NCBI GenBank assembly: GCA_020636225.1 | Contig: JACJYI010000007.1 | Span: 62,001-126,000 of the forward strand | DNA from: Lewinellaceae bacterium | GTDB lineage: Bacteria > Bacteroidota > Bacteroidia > Chitinophagales > Saprospiraceae | Direction of reading: 5' to 3' | DNA length: 64,000 bases | In this document: piece after piece, positions 36,422 to 44,329 of the stretch | How positions within the stretch are numbered: the stretch's first letter is position 1 | Layout: each line of letters starts with the position of its first letter | Notes under the pieces: generated by a model | Told to the model about the DNA's origin: nothing | Databases searched by the model: none | What the model saw: only the letters and a program-made list of their open reading frames with translations | Position numbers and translations under genes: made by a program

Positions 36422-36645
36422 AATGACGGAGGACTGAGGACCGTGGACCGAGGACTCCCGGACGCCTAGTCACCTGACTAACCATTAACCGAATCAACTC
36501 ATAAACGAATAAACTCATACCTGTCCGCCGTGGCGGAAACGAATAAACCCATAAACCCTTCTACCTGCCAGGAACGAGTGGAAAAACTGCCGGCTGGCAG
36601 GGAGGACCAAAGACAAAAGACCGAAGACCGTGGACCGAGGAGAAG
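36422..36645. repeat. Dispersed repeat family, copy B
   Basis: The order is the same as in copy C: GGACCGAGGACTCCCGGACG, CCTAGTCAC-TGACTAACCATTAAC, AACGAATAAACTCATACCTG, the small palindrome CCGCCGTGGCGG, and CTGCCAGGAACGAG...CTGCCGGCTGGCAG. It ends in another set of 7-bp GACCGA-type units. No coding gene is seen between 36420 and 37771. Confidence 0.75.
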
Positions 36646-36662
36646 TTGTTCGTTACAATCCT

Positions 36663-36706
36663 CGGGAGTATTCTAAAAAGTGTTGACCCTCTATAGAATA
36701 CTCCCG
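36663..36706. repeat. 12-bp inverted repeat
   Basis: CGGGAGTATTCT (36663-36674) and AGAATACTCCCG (36695-36706) are exact complements separated by 20 bp. There is no T-tract and no adjacent gene, so the function is unknown. Confidence 0.6.
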
Positions 36707-36781
36707 TGAGAGATGTTGTTGCAATCGTTGTATTGATATCGCCTTGTCATCCCCGGTGCAATTGATCTCGAATGCTACACA

Positions 36782-36822
36782 GACGGAATACTGACGGAAT
36801 ACTGACGGAATACTGACGGGAT
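36782..36822. repeat. 11-bp tandem repeat, three full copies plus a partial
   Basis: GACGGAATACT is repeated head to tail at 36782, 36793 and 36804, with a degenerate fourth (GACGGGAT) at 36815. The unit length equals about one helical turn. Confidence 0.75.
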
Positions 36823-37079
36823 ATATGTGGAGTATCTGTACTGTAACTCTACTTCAGTAACCCACTATCCCTACAGGTTGAGAAGCTGGATACGGGAGTA
36901 TATCCGAGAGAAGTAGATGCTGCAATGTCAACGCGCCTTTAGCGCAGCTGGCCGGACTTCGGTGCAAACACCGGGTGGATGTTTTCCTCAACTTCTCGAC
37001 TCCTCCACTCCTCCCCCTCATAACCTCCAAACTCCCGCCTACCGGCGAGGCAGGCATAACCTCAATACCCGGTTGCTAG

Positions 37080-37300
37080 GGAGGACGGAAGACCGGAGAC
37101 CGGAGACCGTGGACCGAGGACCGAGGACCGAGGACCGAGGACTCCCGGACGCCTAGTCACATGACTAACCATTAACTGAATCAACTAATAAACGAATAAA
37201 CTCATACCTGTCCGCCGTGGCGGAAACGAATAAACCCACTAACGCATCTACCTGCCAGGAACGAGAGGAAAAACTGCCGGCTGGCAGGGAAGACGGAGGG
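37080..37300. repeat. Dispersed repeat family, copy C
   Basis: Nearly the same order of blocks as copy B (36422-36645), with single-base differences (CACATGACTA versus CACCTGACTA). The GGACCGA run here is longer, with at least five units. A further repeated block, ending GATCCTGAAGATGGGGGG, occurs twice downstream at about 37425-37456 and 37610-37647. Confidence 0.75.
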
Positions 37301-37654
37301 ACGGAGGGAGACCTCAGTACAGATGATTCTTCTCCTCAACTTCTCGACTCCTCCACCTGCCTGACACCAAGACGGTGAGCTTAAACGTGCCAGATTGCTG
37401 AGCAATGTGAAAGACCTGAGGACAGGATTACTTGCAGTGATCCTGAAGATGGGGGGAAAGTGGGGAGTGGTGGGTGGAGAGTTGAGTGTAGGGAATGGAC
37501 AGAAGAAATGACGTCCCTCCAAACTCATAAACTCATAACCTCATAACCTCTCGGATGGAGAGACGAAGGGCCGAATAGGGGCCAGCCTGGCAACCTACTT
37601 GAACGACTAGAGGCCAGGATTGCTGGCGCGATCCTGAAGATGGGGGGATTCAAG

Positions 37655-37769
37655 CCGCAAAGGCTGCGCCCTGTGGGCGCGCCTTTTGCATATCTGGCCG
37701 GCCTTCGGTGCAAGCACCGGGCCAGCCAGATATGCAAAAGGCTGCCGACTTCGTCGGCAGCCTTTGCGG
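37655..37769. repeat. Large nested inverted repeat beside the left attachment site
   Basis: The outer arms match in inverse orientation (CCGCAAAGGCTGC at 37655; GCAGCCTTTGCGG ending at 37769). A second matched pair lies inside (CCTTTTGCATATCTGGC; GCCAGATATGCAAAAGG), and each arm contains its own small hairpin. The central CTGGCCGG-CTTCGGTGCAA segment recurs in diverged form near 36945. The right part, 37734-37762, doubles as a terminator for the ancestral tRNA. Confidence 0.7.
37734..37762 (-). terminator. Ancestral terminator of the interrupted tRNA-Pro gene
   Basis: GGCTGCCGAC (37740-37749) pairs with GTCGGCAGCC (37753-37762) around a 3-nt loop, followed on the minus strand by TTTTGC. It lies 10 bp beyond the tRNA 3' fragment at 37772-37817. 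Before integration it would have stood directly behind tRNA-Pro. Confidence 0.65.
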
Positions 37770-37771
37770 TT

Positions 37772-37817
37772 TGTCGGGGTGACAGGATTTGAACCTGCGA
37801 CCACACGCCCCCCAGAC
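37772..37817 (-). repeat. attL: 46-bp duplicate of the 3' part of tRNA-Pro
   Basis: All 46 bases equal 61460-61505, from just beyond the 3' end of tRNA-Pro through the T-arm, variable loop and anticodon loop. Identity stops sharply at 37818 (AACAATTT versus GTGTACTC). The fragment lacks the 5' half and cannot be a functional tRNA. A perfect tRNA-end duplication next to an integrase is the standard signature of a site-specific integration boundary. Confidence 0.92.
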
Positions 37818-37942
37818 AACAATTTTATACTTTTTGATATCTATCGATTTTTTCAACACATTCGTATATGACTGATTTTCTGCTATTTATAAGATTCGCT
37901 CATCATGGTTGCTTATCGAGAATTGTCGTTATTTTGCAGAAT

Positions 37943-37964
37943 TGTTTACACCATGTTTACACCA
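37943..37964. promoter_or_regulatory. Candidate integrase arm-type sites, left end
   Basis: GTTTACACCAT and GTTTACACCA are direct repeats placed just before the integrase start (37976). A similar series (ACACCAT, GTTTACACTAT, GCTTACACC) lies at 61384-61410 near the right end. Matching short repeats at both ends of an element suggest recombinase or Xis binding. Confidence 0.5.
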
Positions 37965-37975
37965 GACGCGGAAAA

Positions 37976-39199
37976 ATGGCCTCTGCAAAACTCATTCGAT
38001 ACAAGTATAAGGTGCTCTCTGATGGCTCCTCCCCCATCATGGTTCAGGTCATCCATAACAGGAAGATCGCCCGTTATGCCGTAGGATCCGATTACAAATG
38101 CACGGAGGAGCAATGGGATGATGCAGCCAGGGAGTTCACCAGAAGATTCTATGGGTATAAGGAAAAGAATAAGGTGCTGAAAACGGTGGAGCTTCGGGCT
38201 TCCGAAATCCTGGACGACCTGATCAAATCAGGCAAACCCTTCACCTTCCAATTGTTCGAAGAGCGATTCAGGTCCATCAGCCGGAATCCACCCACGGTCT
38301 ACAAGTTCTTCGACATCCGAGTTTCCGAACTGACAGAGAAAGGCAAGGTCGGTAACGCCCGAGTCTATGCCGATATGAAGCGAGCCCTGATGAACTACTC
38401 CCCCAATCCGAATCTGATGTTTCCGGACATTGATTATGCCTTCCTGGACGGCTTCGAAACCCATCTGCTCAAAAGGAACTGTAGTGGTGGTGGCGTCCAT
38501 AACTACATGCGCACCCTTAGAGCGTTGATCAATGAAGCAATCCGAAGACAATTCCTCCCTGCTGAACTCTATCCATTCAAGAACCAGTTCAATCCCAAAG
38601 GCTACTCCCTGGCTCATCTCAAATCCAAAGCCAGTCCCAGGGCATTATCATCCAAGGACCTGGAGAAGTTGAAAACCTTTAAGGTTGATCTACATCCCCA
38701 CCTCAACTTTGCCTACAAAATCTTCATGTTCAGCTATTACAGCCGGGGCATGAACTTCAAGGACATCGCCCAACTCCGAAAGGCCGACATCTATGACAAT
38801 CGCCTGAACTATACACGTGCTAAGACAGGAGGAAACTTCACCATCAAAGTATCGGCCAACCTCCAGGCCATCATCGATGAGTTCAATGACCCTGAAAGTG
38901 ATTACATATTCCCAATTCTCTCCAGTCTTCACCAGACACCTCTCCAGATCAAATATCGAATCAGCAAGAAGCTCAAGGAAGTGAATGCGGGGTTGAAAGA
39001 CATTTCAGACCTACTGGATATTGGTACAACTCTTACAACCTATGTAGCACGTCATACTTATGCCACCACTCTGAAGCGCCAATCGGTTGACATATCCAAG
39101 ATCAGTCAGAGCCTGGGCCATGCGGATGTCATGACCACAAAGAATTACTTGGAAAAATTTGAACTCAGTGAAATAGATGAACTGGATGACCTTCTTTGA
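37976..39199 (+). CDS. Tyrosine recombinase (integrase) of the island
   Basis: The start at 37976 (MASAKLIRYKYKVLSD) is the usual start for the Bacteroidota family; the frame remains open to 37868. About 407 residues: N-terminal arm-binding region, a SAM-like core-binding domain (VYKFFDIRVSELTEKGKVGNA), and a catalytic domain. Catalytic residues: Arg in YYSRGMNFKDIA, Lys in YTRAKTGG, Arg in YVARHTYATTL, His in SLGHADVM, and Tyr nucleophile in TTKNYLEKF. It lies beside attL in the tRNA-Pro fragment and should integrate and, with Xis, excise the island. Confidence 0.93.
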   Translation: MASAKLIRYKYKVLSDGSSPIMVQVIHNRKIARYAVGSDYKCTEEQWDDAAREFTRRFYGYKEKNKVLKTVELRASEILDDLIKSGKPFTFQLFEERFRSISRNPPTVYKFFDIRVSELTEKGKVGNARVYADMKRALMNYSPNPNLMFPDIDYAFLDGFETHLLKRNCSGGGVHNYMRTLRALINEAIRRQFLPAELYPFKNQFNPKGYSLAHLKSKASPRALSSKDLEKLKTFKVDLHPHLNFAYKIFMFSYYSRGMNFKDIAQLRKADIYDNRLNYTRAKTGGNFTIKVSANLQAIIDEFNDPESDYIFPILSSLHQTPLQIKYRISKKLKEVNAGLKDISDLLDIGTTLTTYVARHTYATTLKRQSVDISKISQSLGHADVMTTKNYLEKFELSEIDELDDLL

Positions 39200-39764
39200 C
39201 CAGAGTGTCGTCAGATCAGGTCATTCGGATATATGCTTTCTAGGTGTGGGAGTCCCATATAGGCAAGATTATAGCACAACCTAGTAAAGGACTTGATCCT
39301 TCATCCAACGTTCAAGGTCCATCCATTTTGGAAGTTTCAGCTACTGGAGCCATGTCGACAATAGCTACAAGATTCTACAAGGAGCCCCTAAATTGCTTCC
39401 GTGTACATCAATCTCAATGCTGAATTATTAAATAAGCAATTGGAGCCACTACTACCTCATAATTGCCATTTTGTAAGGCAGCAGCATCAGTATGATGCTC
39501 CGACTGCACATGGATGTTTTGAAGATCGCTACTCATTTGCAACGGGTATAGAATGAAGGAGTTAACAATTGATTATCAAATTTTTACGCAGCACTTTTCC
39601 ACCAGTCTTCAGATAGCTAAAAACTCCAGAAAACCTGCCATCCAATCTTTTTTCAACTTTTTCACCTCAAGGGGAACTTATTTGGCAGTTCAATGCTTAT
39701 TTCAAACATAATGTTTTAACTAGTTGCTGGGAATACATGATATTAAGCAGCGTGGTAGATTTAT
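39200..39764. other. Intergenic region between integrase and CBASS, no gene seen
   Basis: Some 565 bp with no convincing frame on either strand. It is AT-rich toward 39600-39760 and presumably holds the CBASS promoter. No TAnnTTTG box with good placement was found. Confidence 0.5.
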
Positions 39765-40937
39765 ATGGTTAAAAACAAACTCAACATCAAAGAAGTAACT
39801 CGTCACATAAAACACACGGTTGAACGGGAACTTTGGGCACGTGCTGCCGGACGTTGCCAGTTCATCGGGTGCAATCGGCTACTCTACAAGTCTCCTTTAA
39901 CCCAGGAGCGGGTAAACATTTCGGAGAAGGCTCACATCTATTCTTTCTCTCAAGATGGTCCAAGGGGATGGGGCCCGTTCCAAAAGAACCCTGAAAGCCT
40001 TAATGATGTCTGCAATCTGATGCTCATGTGTCATGACTGCCATAAGACTATAGATCAGGATACAGACGGTTCCAAGTATTCTGGATCGCTGTTGCAGCAA
40101 TGGAAAAAGGAACATGAACACCGAATTCTCATTGTAACTGGAATTGCAGTAACCAGAAAGTCTCATGTGGTATTCTACGGAAGCAACATTGGTGAACAAC
40201 GTTCTCCACTTCAGCATGAGGACGCCAAATCAGCGATATTTCTAGAACGCTTTCCGGTATCGGAAAACGCTATTTGCCTATCCATGTCATGCTCACATGA
40301 GGATAATACAGTAGGGTTCTGGGAAACAGAATCAGCTCATCTGAAGCGGGTCTTTGATCAAAAGGTTCTACCTGTGATTGAACATGACCCAATAAAGCAT
40401 TTCTCATTGTTCGCCCTGGCCCCGATTCCATTGTTAATCCAGCTGGGGACACTATTTACGGACAAAATTACCGTGGATACTTATCAGCCGATCCGGGAGC
40501 CTAAAGGCTGGCACTGGCAAAAATTCCCTGATGGTTTTGAATTCCTCATCAAAAAGCCTGAAAAGTATGATGCAGCCCCGGTACTGGTAATCTCATTGAG
40601 TGATAATATCAATCATGATAGGATCAAGACGGTCATGGGCGAAGAAGTTTCTGTATGGGAATTGACCGTACCAGAAGAACACATAGGCAACGACAATATC
40701 CGTAATCGTGCGCAACTGTCCATGATGCGTAAAATCATCCGAAAACTTATGGTCCTGATTAAGGATTCGCATGGATCTACAACTCCACTTTCCGTTTTCC
40801 CAGCAATGGCTGTTTCCTGTTCCATTGAAATGGGAAGAGCAAGAATGCCTAAGGCGGATATGCCTTGGATCATCTATGACCAGAACAACAAGGAAAAGAA
40901 GTTTATTAAAGCGATAACCATAGGAAACAGCCAATGA
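39765..40937 (+). CDS. cap5: CBASS effector Cap5: HNH endonuclease fused to SAVED domain
   Basis: A 390-residue protein. The N-terminal HNH nuclease has Zn ligands C31, C36, C89 and C92 (CQFIGC, LMCHDCH) and the catalytic set H57 (KAHIYS), N84 and H93. The rest (from ~150) is a SAVED sensor domain with CLSMSC, FALAPIPLLIQLGTLF and PAMAVSCSIEMGRA. In characterised Cap5 proteins the SAVED domain binds a cyclic dinucleotide made by the neighbouring nucleotidyltransferase, the protein oligomerises, and the HNH domain destroys DNA to abort infection. The stop overlaps the next gene by 4 bp (ATGA). Confidence 0.92.
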   Translation: MVKNKLNIKEVTRHIKHTVERELWARAAGRCQFIGCNRLLYKSPLTQERVNISEKAHIYSFSQDGPRGWGPFQKNPESLNDVCNLMLMCHDCHKTIDQDTDGSKYSGSLLQQWKKEHEHRILIVTGIAVTRKSHVVFYGSNIGEQRSPLQHEDAKSAIFLERFPVSENAICLSMSCSHEDNTVGFWETESAHLKRVFDQKVLPVIEHDPIKHFSLFALAPIPLLIQLGTLFTDKITVDTYQPIREPKGWHWQKFPDGFEFLIKKPEKYDAAPVLVISLSDNINHDRIKTVMGEEVSVWELTVPEEHIGNDNIRNRAQLSMMRKIIRKLMVLIKDSHGSTTPLSVFPAMAVSCSIEMGRARMPKADMPWIIYDQNNKEKKFIKAITIGNSQ

Positions 40938-42127
40938 TTACTAATGAACAAAAACAAGTTGTCATAGACAACATTGTCAAATTGCTGGAACTCCCTGATT
41001 CGGCCTATGACAAAGCCCGTAAAAGGTATGAGGATCTCGGGGAGTGGTTTGACCGTAATGAATCAACCGTTTCTAGTAACAATCCGCATATTTTCCCACA
41101 GGGATCCTTCCGACTTGGGACAGCGATACGTCCACTTGATGAAAATGAAGAATATGACCTTGATCTTGCTTGCAAGCTTCAGGATGGGATTTCCAAGGAT
41201 AGTCATACCCAGGAAACCCTAAAAAACCTGATTGGCATTGAACTGGAAGCCTATCGGATAGCAAGAGGAATCAAAAGTGAACTTCAACCAAAGCATCGCT
41301 GCTGGCGTCTTGAATATCAGGATGACCTTAATTTTCACATGGATATTGTTCCATGTATTCCAGCAGATGAAAAAAGGCGTATGGCAATATTTGAGTCTAT
41401 CCGGAGGACTGGATTGGACGAATTTGTGGCCGTGGCCGCGTCCCAGACTACGATATCCATAACAGATGACAGGCACAAGGGCTTTCCGCATATATGCGGT
41501 GACTGGAACATTAGTAATCCAGAAGGATATGCCAAGTGGTTTGAATACCGAATGAATCCACAGCAAACCAGAATCCTACTGGAAATGTCGCAGGTAGACA
41601 ATGTGCCCTTGTTCAAAAAGAAAACGCCTTTGCAGCGGGCGATTCAGATTCTGAAGCGCCACCGTGACAACTGGAGCAAGGACAACCCGGAATCCAAGCC
41701 TATTTCAATCATTATCACAACTCTCGCTGCAAGGGCCTATAACGGTGAAACAGATATTGTAGAGGCGCTTGGCAATGTATTAGAAAAAATGGGTGGTCTG
41801 GTAAACCCGAAAAAGCCAAGGGTGCCCAACCCTGTGGACCCGGATGAAGACTTTGCCGACCGCTGGTACAGGCCGGATTGTCTGCATTTGCGATTGGAGG
41901 AACACTTCTTTTCCTGGCTTTTACAAGCAAATACAGATTTCAGGCATATTACTTCTACGAATGATATTGAATTTCTCAGTGATCAACTCGAAGAGAAGTT
42001 TTCATTGCGAGTAAATAAGATGGAGCTTAGGGAACAACTGGGAATCAACGCTACTATCGGTGACATAATGACTCCCAAAACACACACGATTGACCGACAA
42101 GACTCGGCCAGACCATGGAAAAAGTAG
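40934..42127 (+). CDS. CBASS cGAS/DncV-like nucleotidyltransferase (CD-NTase)
   Basis: A 397-residue enzyme making a cyclic oligonucleotide alarm signal on phage infection. The polymerase-beta-type active site is complete: QGSFRLGTAIRP with Gly57-Ser58, metal-binding Asp75 and Asp77 in EEYDLDLAC, and third Asp137 in FHMDIVPCIP. A helical OAS1-C-like domain follows. The C-terminus ends in a short tail (DSARPWKK), and such tails are where CBASS E2-type proteins attach CD-NTases to targets. The product nucleotide is unknown. Cap5 effectors in studied systems respond to a cGAMP isomer, so that is a reasonable guess only. Confidence 0.92.
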   Translation: MITNEQKQVVIDNIVKLLELPDSAYDKARKRYEDLGEWFDRNESTVSSNNPHIFPQGSFRLGTAIRPLDENEEYDLDLACKLQDGISKDSHTQETLKNLIGIELEAYRIARGIKSELQPKHRCWRLEYQDDLNFHMDIVPCIPADEKRRMAIFESIRRTGLDEFVAVAASQTTISITDDRHKGFPHICGDWNISNPEGYAKWFEYRMNPQQTRILLEMSQVDNVPLFKKKTPLQRAIQILKRHRDNWSKDNPESKPISIIITTLAARAYNGETDIVEALGNVLEKMGGLVNPKKPRVPNPVDPDEDFADRWYRPDCLHLRLEEHFFSWLLQANTDFRHITSTNDIEFLSDQLEEKFSLRVNKMELREQLGINATIGDIMTPKTHTIDRQDSARPWKK

Positions 42128-42131
42128 CTCA

Positions 42132-42803
42132 ATGAGAGTATCGGAAATCAATGGGCTGAGTCAGTTTCTGTTGGACTATCCTGGCATGTCGACATCTCCT
42201 TGCTCTGTTCAAGGCGTTTGCCTGCGTGGAAATTTTCAATTCCAAGCCTGCGAGTCTGTCGGTGGTAAAATAGTTGATTCCTACAAGCTGGAAATCATTG
42301 TTCCCAGCAAATTCCCTCAGGCTCTTCCTGAAGTTACGGAAACCGGTGGCAAAATAAAGCGTGACGGAAATTTTCATGTCAATTCTGACGGTAGCCTTTG
42401 TCTTGGATCGCCTCTGAGGTTGCTGAGAAAGGTCCATAGTGCTCCTAGTCTGACAGGCTTTGTCGATCAATGTCTAATACCGTACCTATATGCTGTTTCA
42501 TACAAACGGATAAACGGAGGAGATTTTATTTTTGGCGAGTTGGCTCATGGTGAACAAGGCATTGTGGATGATTATTCCGCAATGCTTGGGTTGAATGAAA
42601 AGCATCAGGTAATTCAGGCCATTCAGCTACTGGGGATTAAGAAACGGATAGCAAATAAAAAGTCCTGTCCTTGTAGATGTGGGAGAAGACTCGGGGCGTG
42701 CCCGTTTCACCACAAATTGAATGAACTTCGCAAAATGGCCCCTGTGTCCTGGTTTAGGAAGCATGATTTAGTCATCAATACTCCACCATTACCAGTAAAA
42801 TAG
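42132..42803 (+). CDS. CBASS E2-like conjugating protein with Cys/His-rich C-terminus (type II-short)
   Basis: The ATG at 42132, 4 bp after the CD-NTase stop, gives 223 residues. Residues ~15-110 have the E2/UBC pattern: KLEIIVPSKFPQALPEVTE (the strand and Pro turn), then HVNSDGSLCLGSP with Cys90 at the position of the E2 catalytic Cys. The end has a compact Cys/His cluster (CPCRCGRRLGACPFHH) suggesting a Zn-binding SEC-C-like motif. There is no E1 or JAB protease gene beside it, which defines the short form of type II CBASS, where the E2 alone is thought to handle the CD-NTase C-terminus. Confidence 0.85.
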   Translation: MRVSEINGLSQFLLDYPGMSTSPCSVQGVCLRGNFQFQACESVGGKIVDSYKLEIIVPSKFPQALPEVTETGGKIKRDGNFHVNSDGSLCLGSPLRLLRKVHSAPSLTGFVDQCLIPYLYAVSYKRINGGDFIFGELAHGEQGIVDDYSAMLGLNEKHQVIQAIQLLGIKKRIANKKSCPCRCGRRLGACPFHHKLNELRKMAPVSWFRKHDLVINTPPLPVK

Positions 42804-43144
42804 GAGTAATAGCAGAACTTTGAAATCAGCACATTAGACTTGACCAATGGTAGATGGTCATATTGAACTCCTATATCCTGCAATGCCAGATGACTTGCCC
42901 GACTTTTGGCAATTCAAATCCTTTAGAAAGGCAAGCTTGTATTCAACGCAACGGCAACAAAAAGATAAAGAGAATCACCCATAAATATTGTCGTTTCTGA
43001 GAAAGTTATTCACAGGTGGGTGTAACCCTCTTGAATGGATGAGTCATATACTTTGGAATATGCACACTCTTGAAATGTGGCGCCATTACCGCAGTGGGTA
43101 GATGGACCAATAAGGGTCAAAATCCGAGAAAGTTTCACTTTATT

Positions 43145-43174
43145 TCTCCTTAAGTCGTCTTGAGTCTCCTTAAG
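43145..43174. repeat. Three 10-bp direct repeats upstream of the excisionase-like gene
   Basis: TCTCCTTAAG, TCGTCTTGAG and TCTCCTTAAG follow each other without spacers, one per helical turn, 150 bp before the excisionase-like gene. They look like iterons or an operator. The remainder of 42804-43324 shows no credible gene. Confidence 0.5.
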
Positions 43175-43324
43175 TGGCATTTGTCGGACATCCATTAATC
43201 CTAGCCATTACCTTAACCACGAAATGAACATCTACCGGGAATTCACCCAGCTTCGGGCCAGAATACTTACTCTAGCCACGTTGAACAGGTACCCCGATTG
43301 GAAATTGTAATAAAGATACCCACC

Positions 43325-43663
43325 ATGATCATCCTCCAGCTCAATGAAGACCAACTCAAGAATGCCCTGGAGGAGGTACTGAGGAAGGTGCTCGCTGAAA
43401 GGCAACCCGGATTGGAGCAGACAACAACTCCAATACAATTGAAGGAGCTGCTGACTATTGAGGAGGCTGCCATCTTCCTGAATCTGGCCAAACCAACCAT
43501 TTACAGCCTCACCAGCCGTCGGGAACTACCATTTTTCAAAACTGGAAAGAAGCTCTACTTCAAACGTTCAGAACTATTATCCTGGATTGAAAAAGGCAAG
43601 CAGAAGACTATAGAGGAAACTGTTGATAATCTCCGTTTGAAACGCAAAAGAAAAGGAAACTGA
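43325..43663 (+). CDS. Excisionase-like helix-turn-helix protein
   Basis: The ATG at 43325 (MIILQLNEDQLKNALEEVL) gives 112 residues. The N-terminal half is a short helical region; residues ~40-95 form a MerR-like wHTH of the excisionase type: LTIEEAAIFLNLAKPTIYSL, then FFKTGKKLYFKRSELLSWIE. A basic tail (LKRKRKGN) follows. In Bacteroidota islands such proteins act as recombination directionality factors or regulators. It stands alone, downstream of the CBASS genes. Confidence 0.8.
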   Translation: MIILQLNEDQLKNALEEVLRKVLAERQPGLEQTTTPIQLKELLTIEEAAIFLNLAKPTIYSLTSRRELPFFKTGKKLYFKRSELLSWIEKGKQKTIEETVDNLRLKRKRKGN

Positions 43664-43960
43664 ACAAGCCTTCGTCTATTCAGTTTGGGCTTCCGCTCCA
43701 TTAGTTAATTGAAGATTGTCTACTCCCGTCTGAAAAAGACTTTGCAAGACCTTAGTGCAGGGAGAATGGCAATAGAGCCCGGAAGGTAGCTAGCTTCGAC
43801 AGAAATGGAACACATAAATCCTCTGTCCTTCAACCAGAATTCCGAAAAATCAACTATTTCTCACAACATGTGAATCTCAGATTATAACAGATGTTTTACA
43901 AAAGTTAAACCGGTCTTTTAAAAGATTTATCTGTTCTGCAAACATCACAACCTATTGACT
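43664..43960. other. Intergenic region, no gene seen
   Basis: About 300 bp, AT-rich toward 43850-43950. No open frame or repeat stands out; it probably carries the promoter of the next small gene. Confidence 0.4.
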
Positions 43961-44284
43961 ATGAGCAAAATACTTGAAATGAAGCGAATTTTCAAACTGA
44001 AAGACAGCTTCGAATACGAGTTCACGGAGGTAAAAAACCCAAAATACAATGCCCTGGAAGCCGCATTGGCTGTGGCACAAGGTAGATTCTATCCAGAACA
44101 GGAAACCGTCATCGTCCGTAAACTGGTCAAAAGGAAAACCTCCCACATCCTCTACCGCATACGATGTGACTACTGTGGAGGGACAAGCACTTGGGTTGGA
44201 CGTAAGGATGCCAAATTCTGCTCCGCAGGCTGTAGGAAAATGGCCTATAATGAACGTAAGACCATGACCAACCATGGAGAATAG
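43961..44284 (+). CDS. Small zinc-finger-like protein, unknown function
   Basis: The ATG at 43961 (MSKILEMKRIFKLKDS) gives 107 residues. A treble-clef-like Cys set is visible in the second half: CDYCGGTSTWVG and FCSAGCRKMAYNERK, four Cys in CxxC...CxxxC spacing, probably binding one zinc and nucleic acid. Proteins of this look occur near integrases in Bacteroidota islands. No specific function is assigned. It ends 45 bp before the convergent T9SS gene. Confidence 0.65.
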   Translation: MSKILEMKRIFKLKDSFEYEFTEVKNPKYNALEAALAVAQGRFYPEQETVIVRKLVKRKTSHILYRIRCDYCGGTSTWVGRKDAKFCSAGCRKMAYNERKTMTNHGE

Positions 44285-44329
44285 TACCCTTTATACATGC
44301 GAGCAAAAAAGCACCTGTCGGAACACGGC

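Noticed and set aside
36782..36822. CRISPR array
   Set aside because: The units are 11 bp with no spacers and no cas genes nearby. The 7-bp GACCGA runs are likewise simple tandem repeats.
37772..37817. A tRNA gene at the left end of the island
   Set aside because: Only the 3' part is present; the acceptor 5' strand, D-arm and half of the anticodon arm are missing. It is the attachment-site duplicate.
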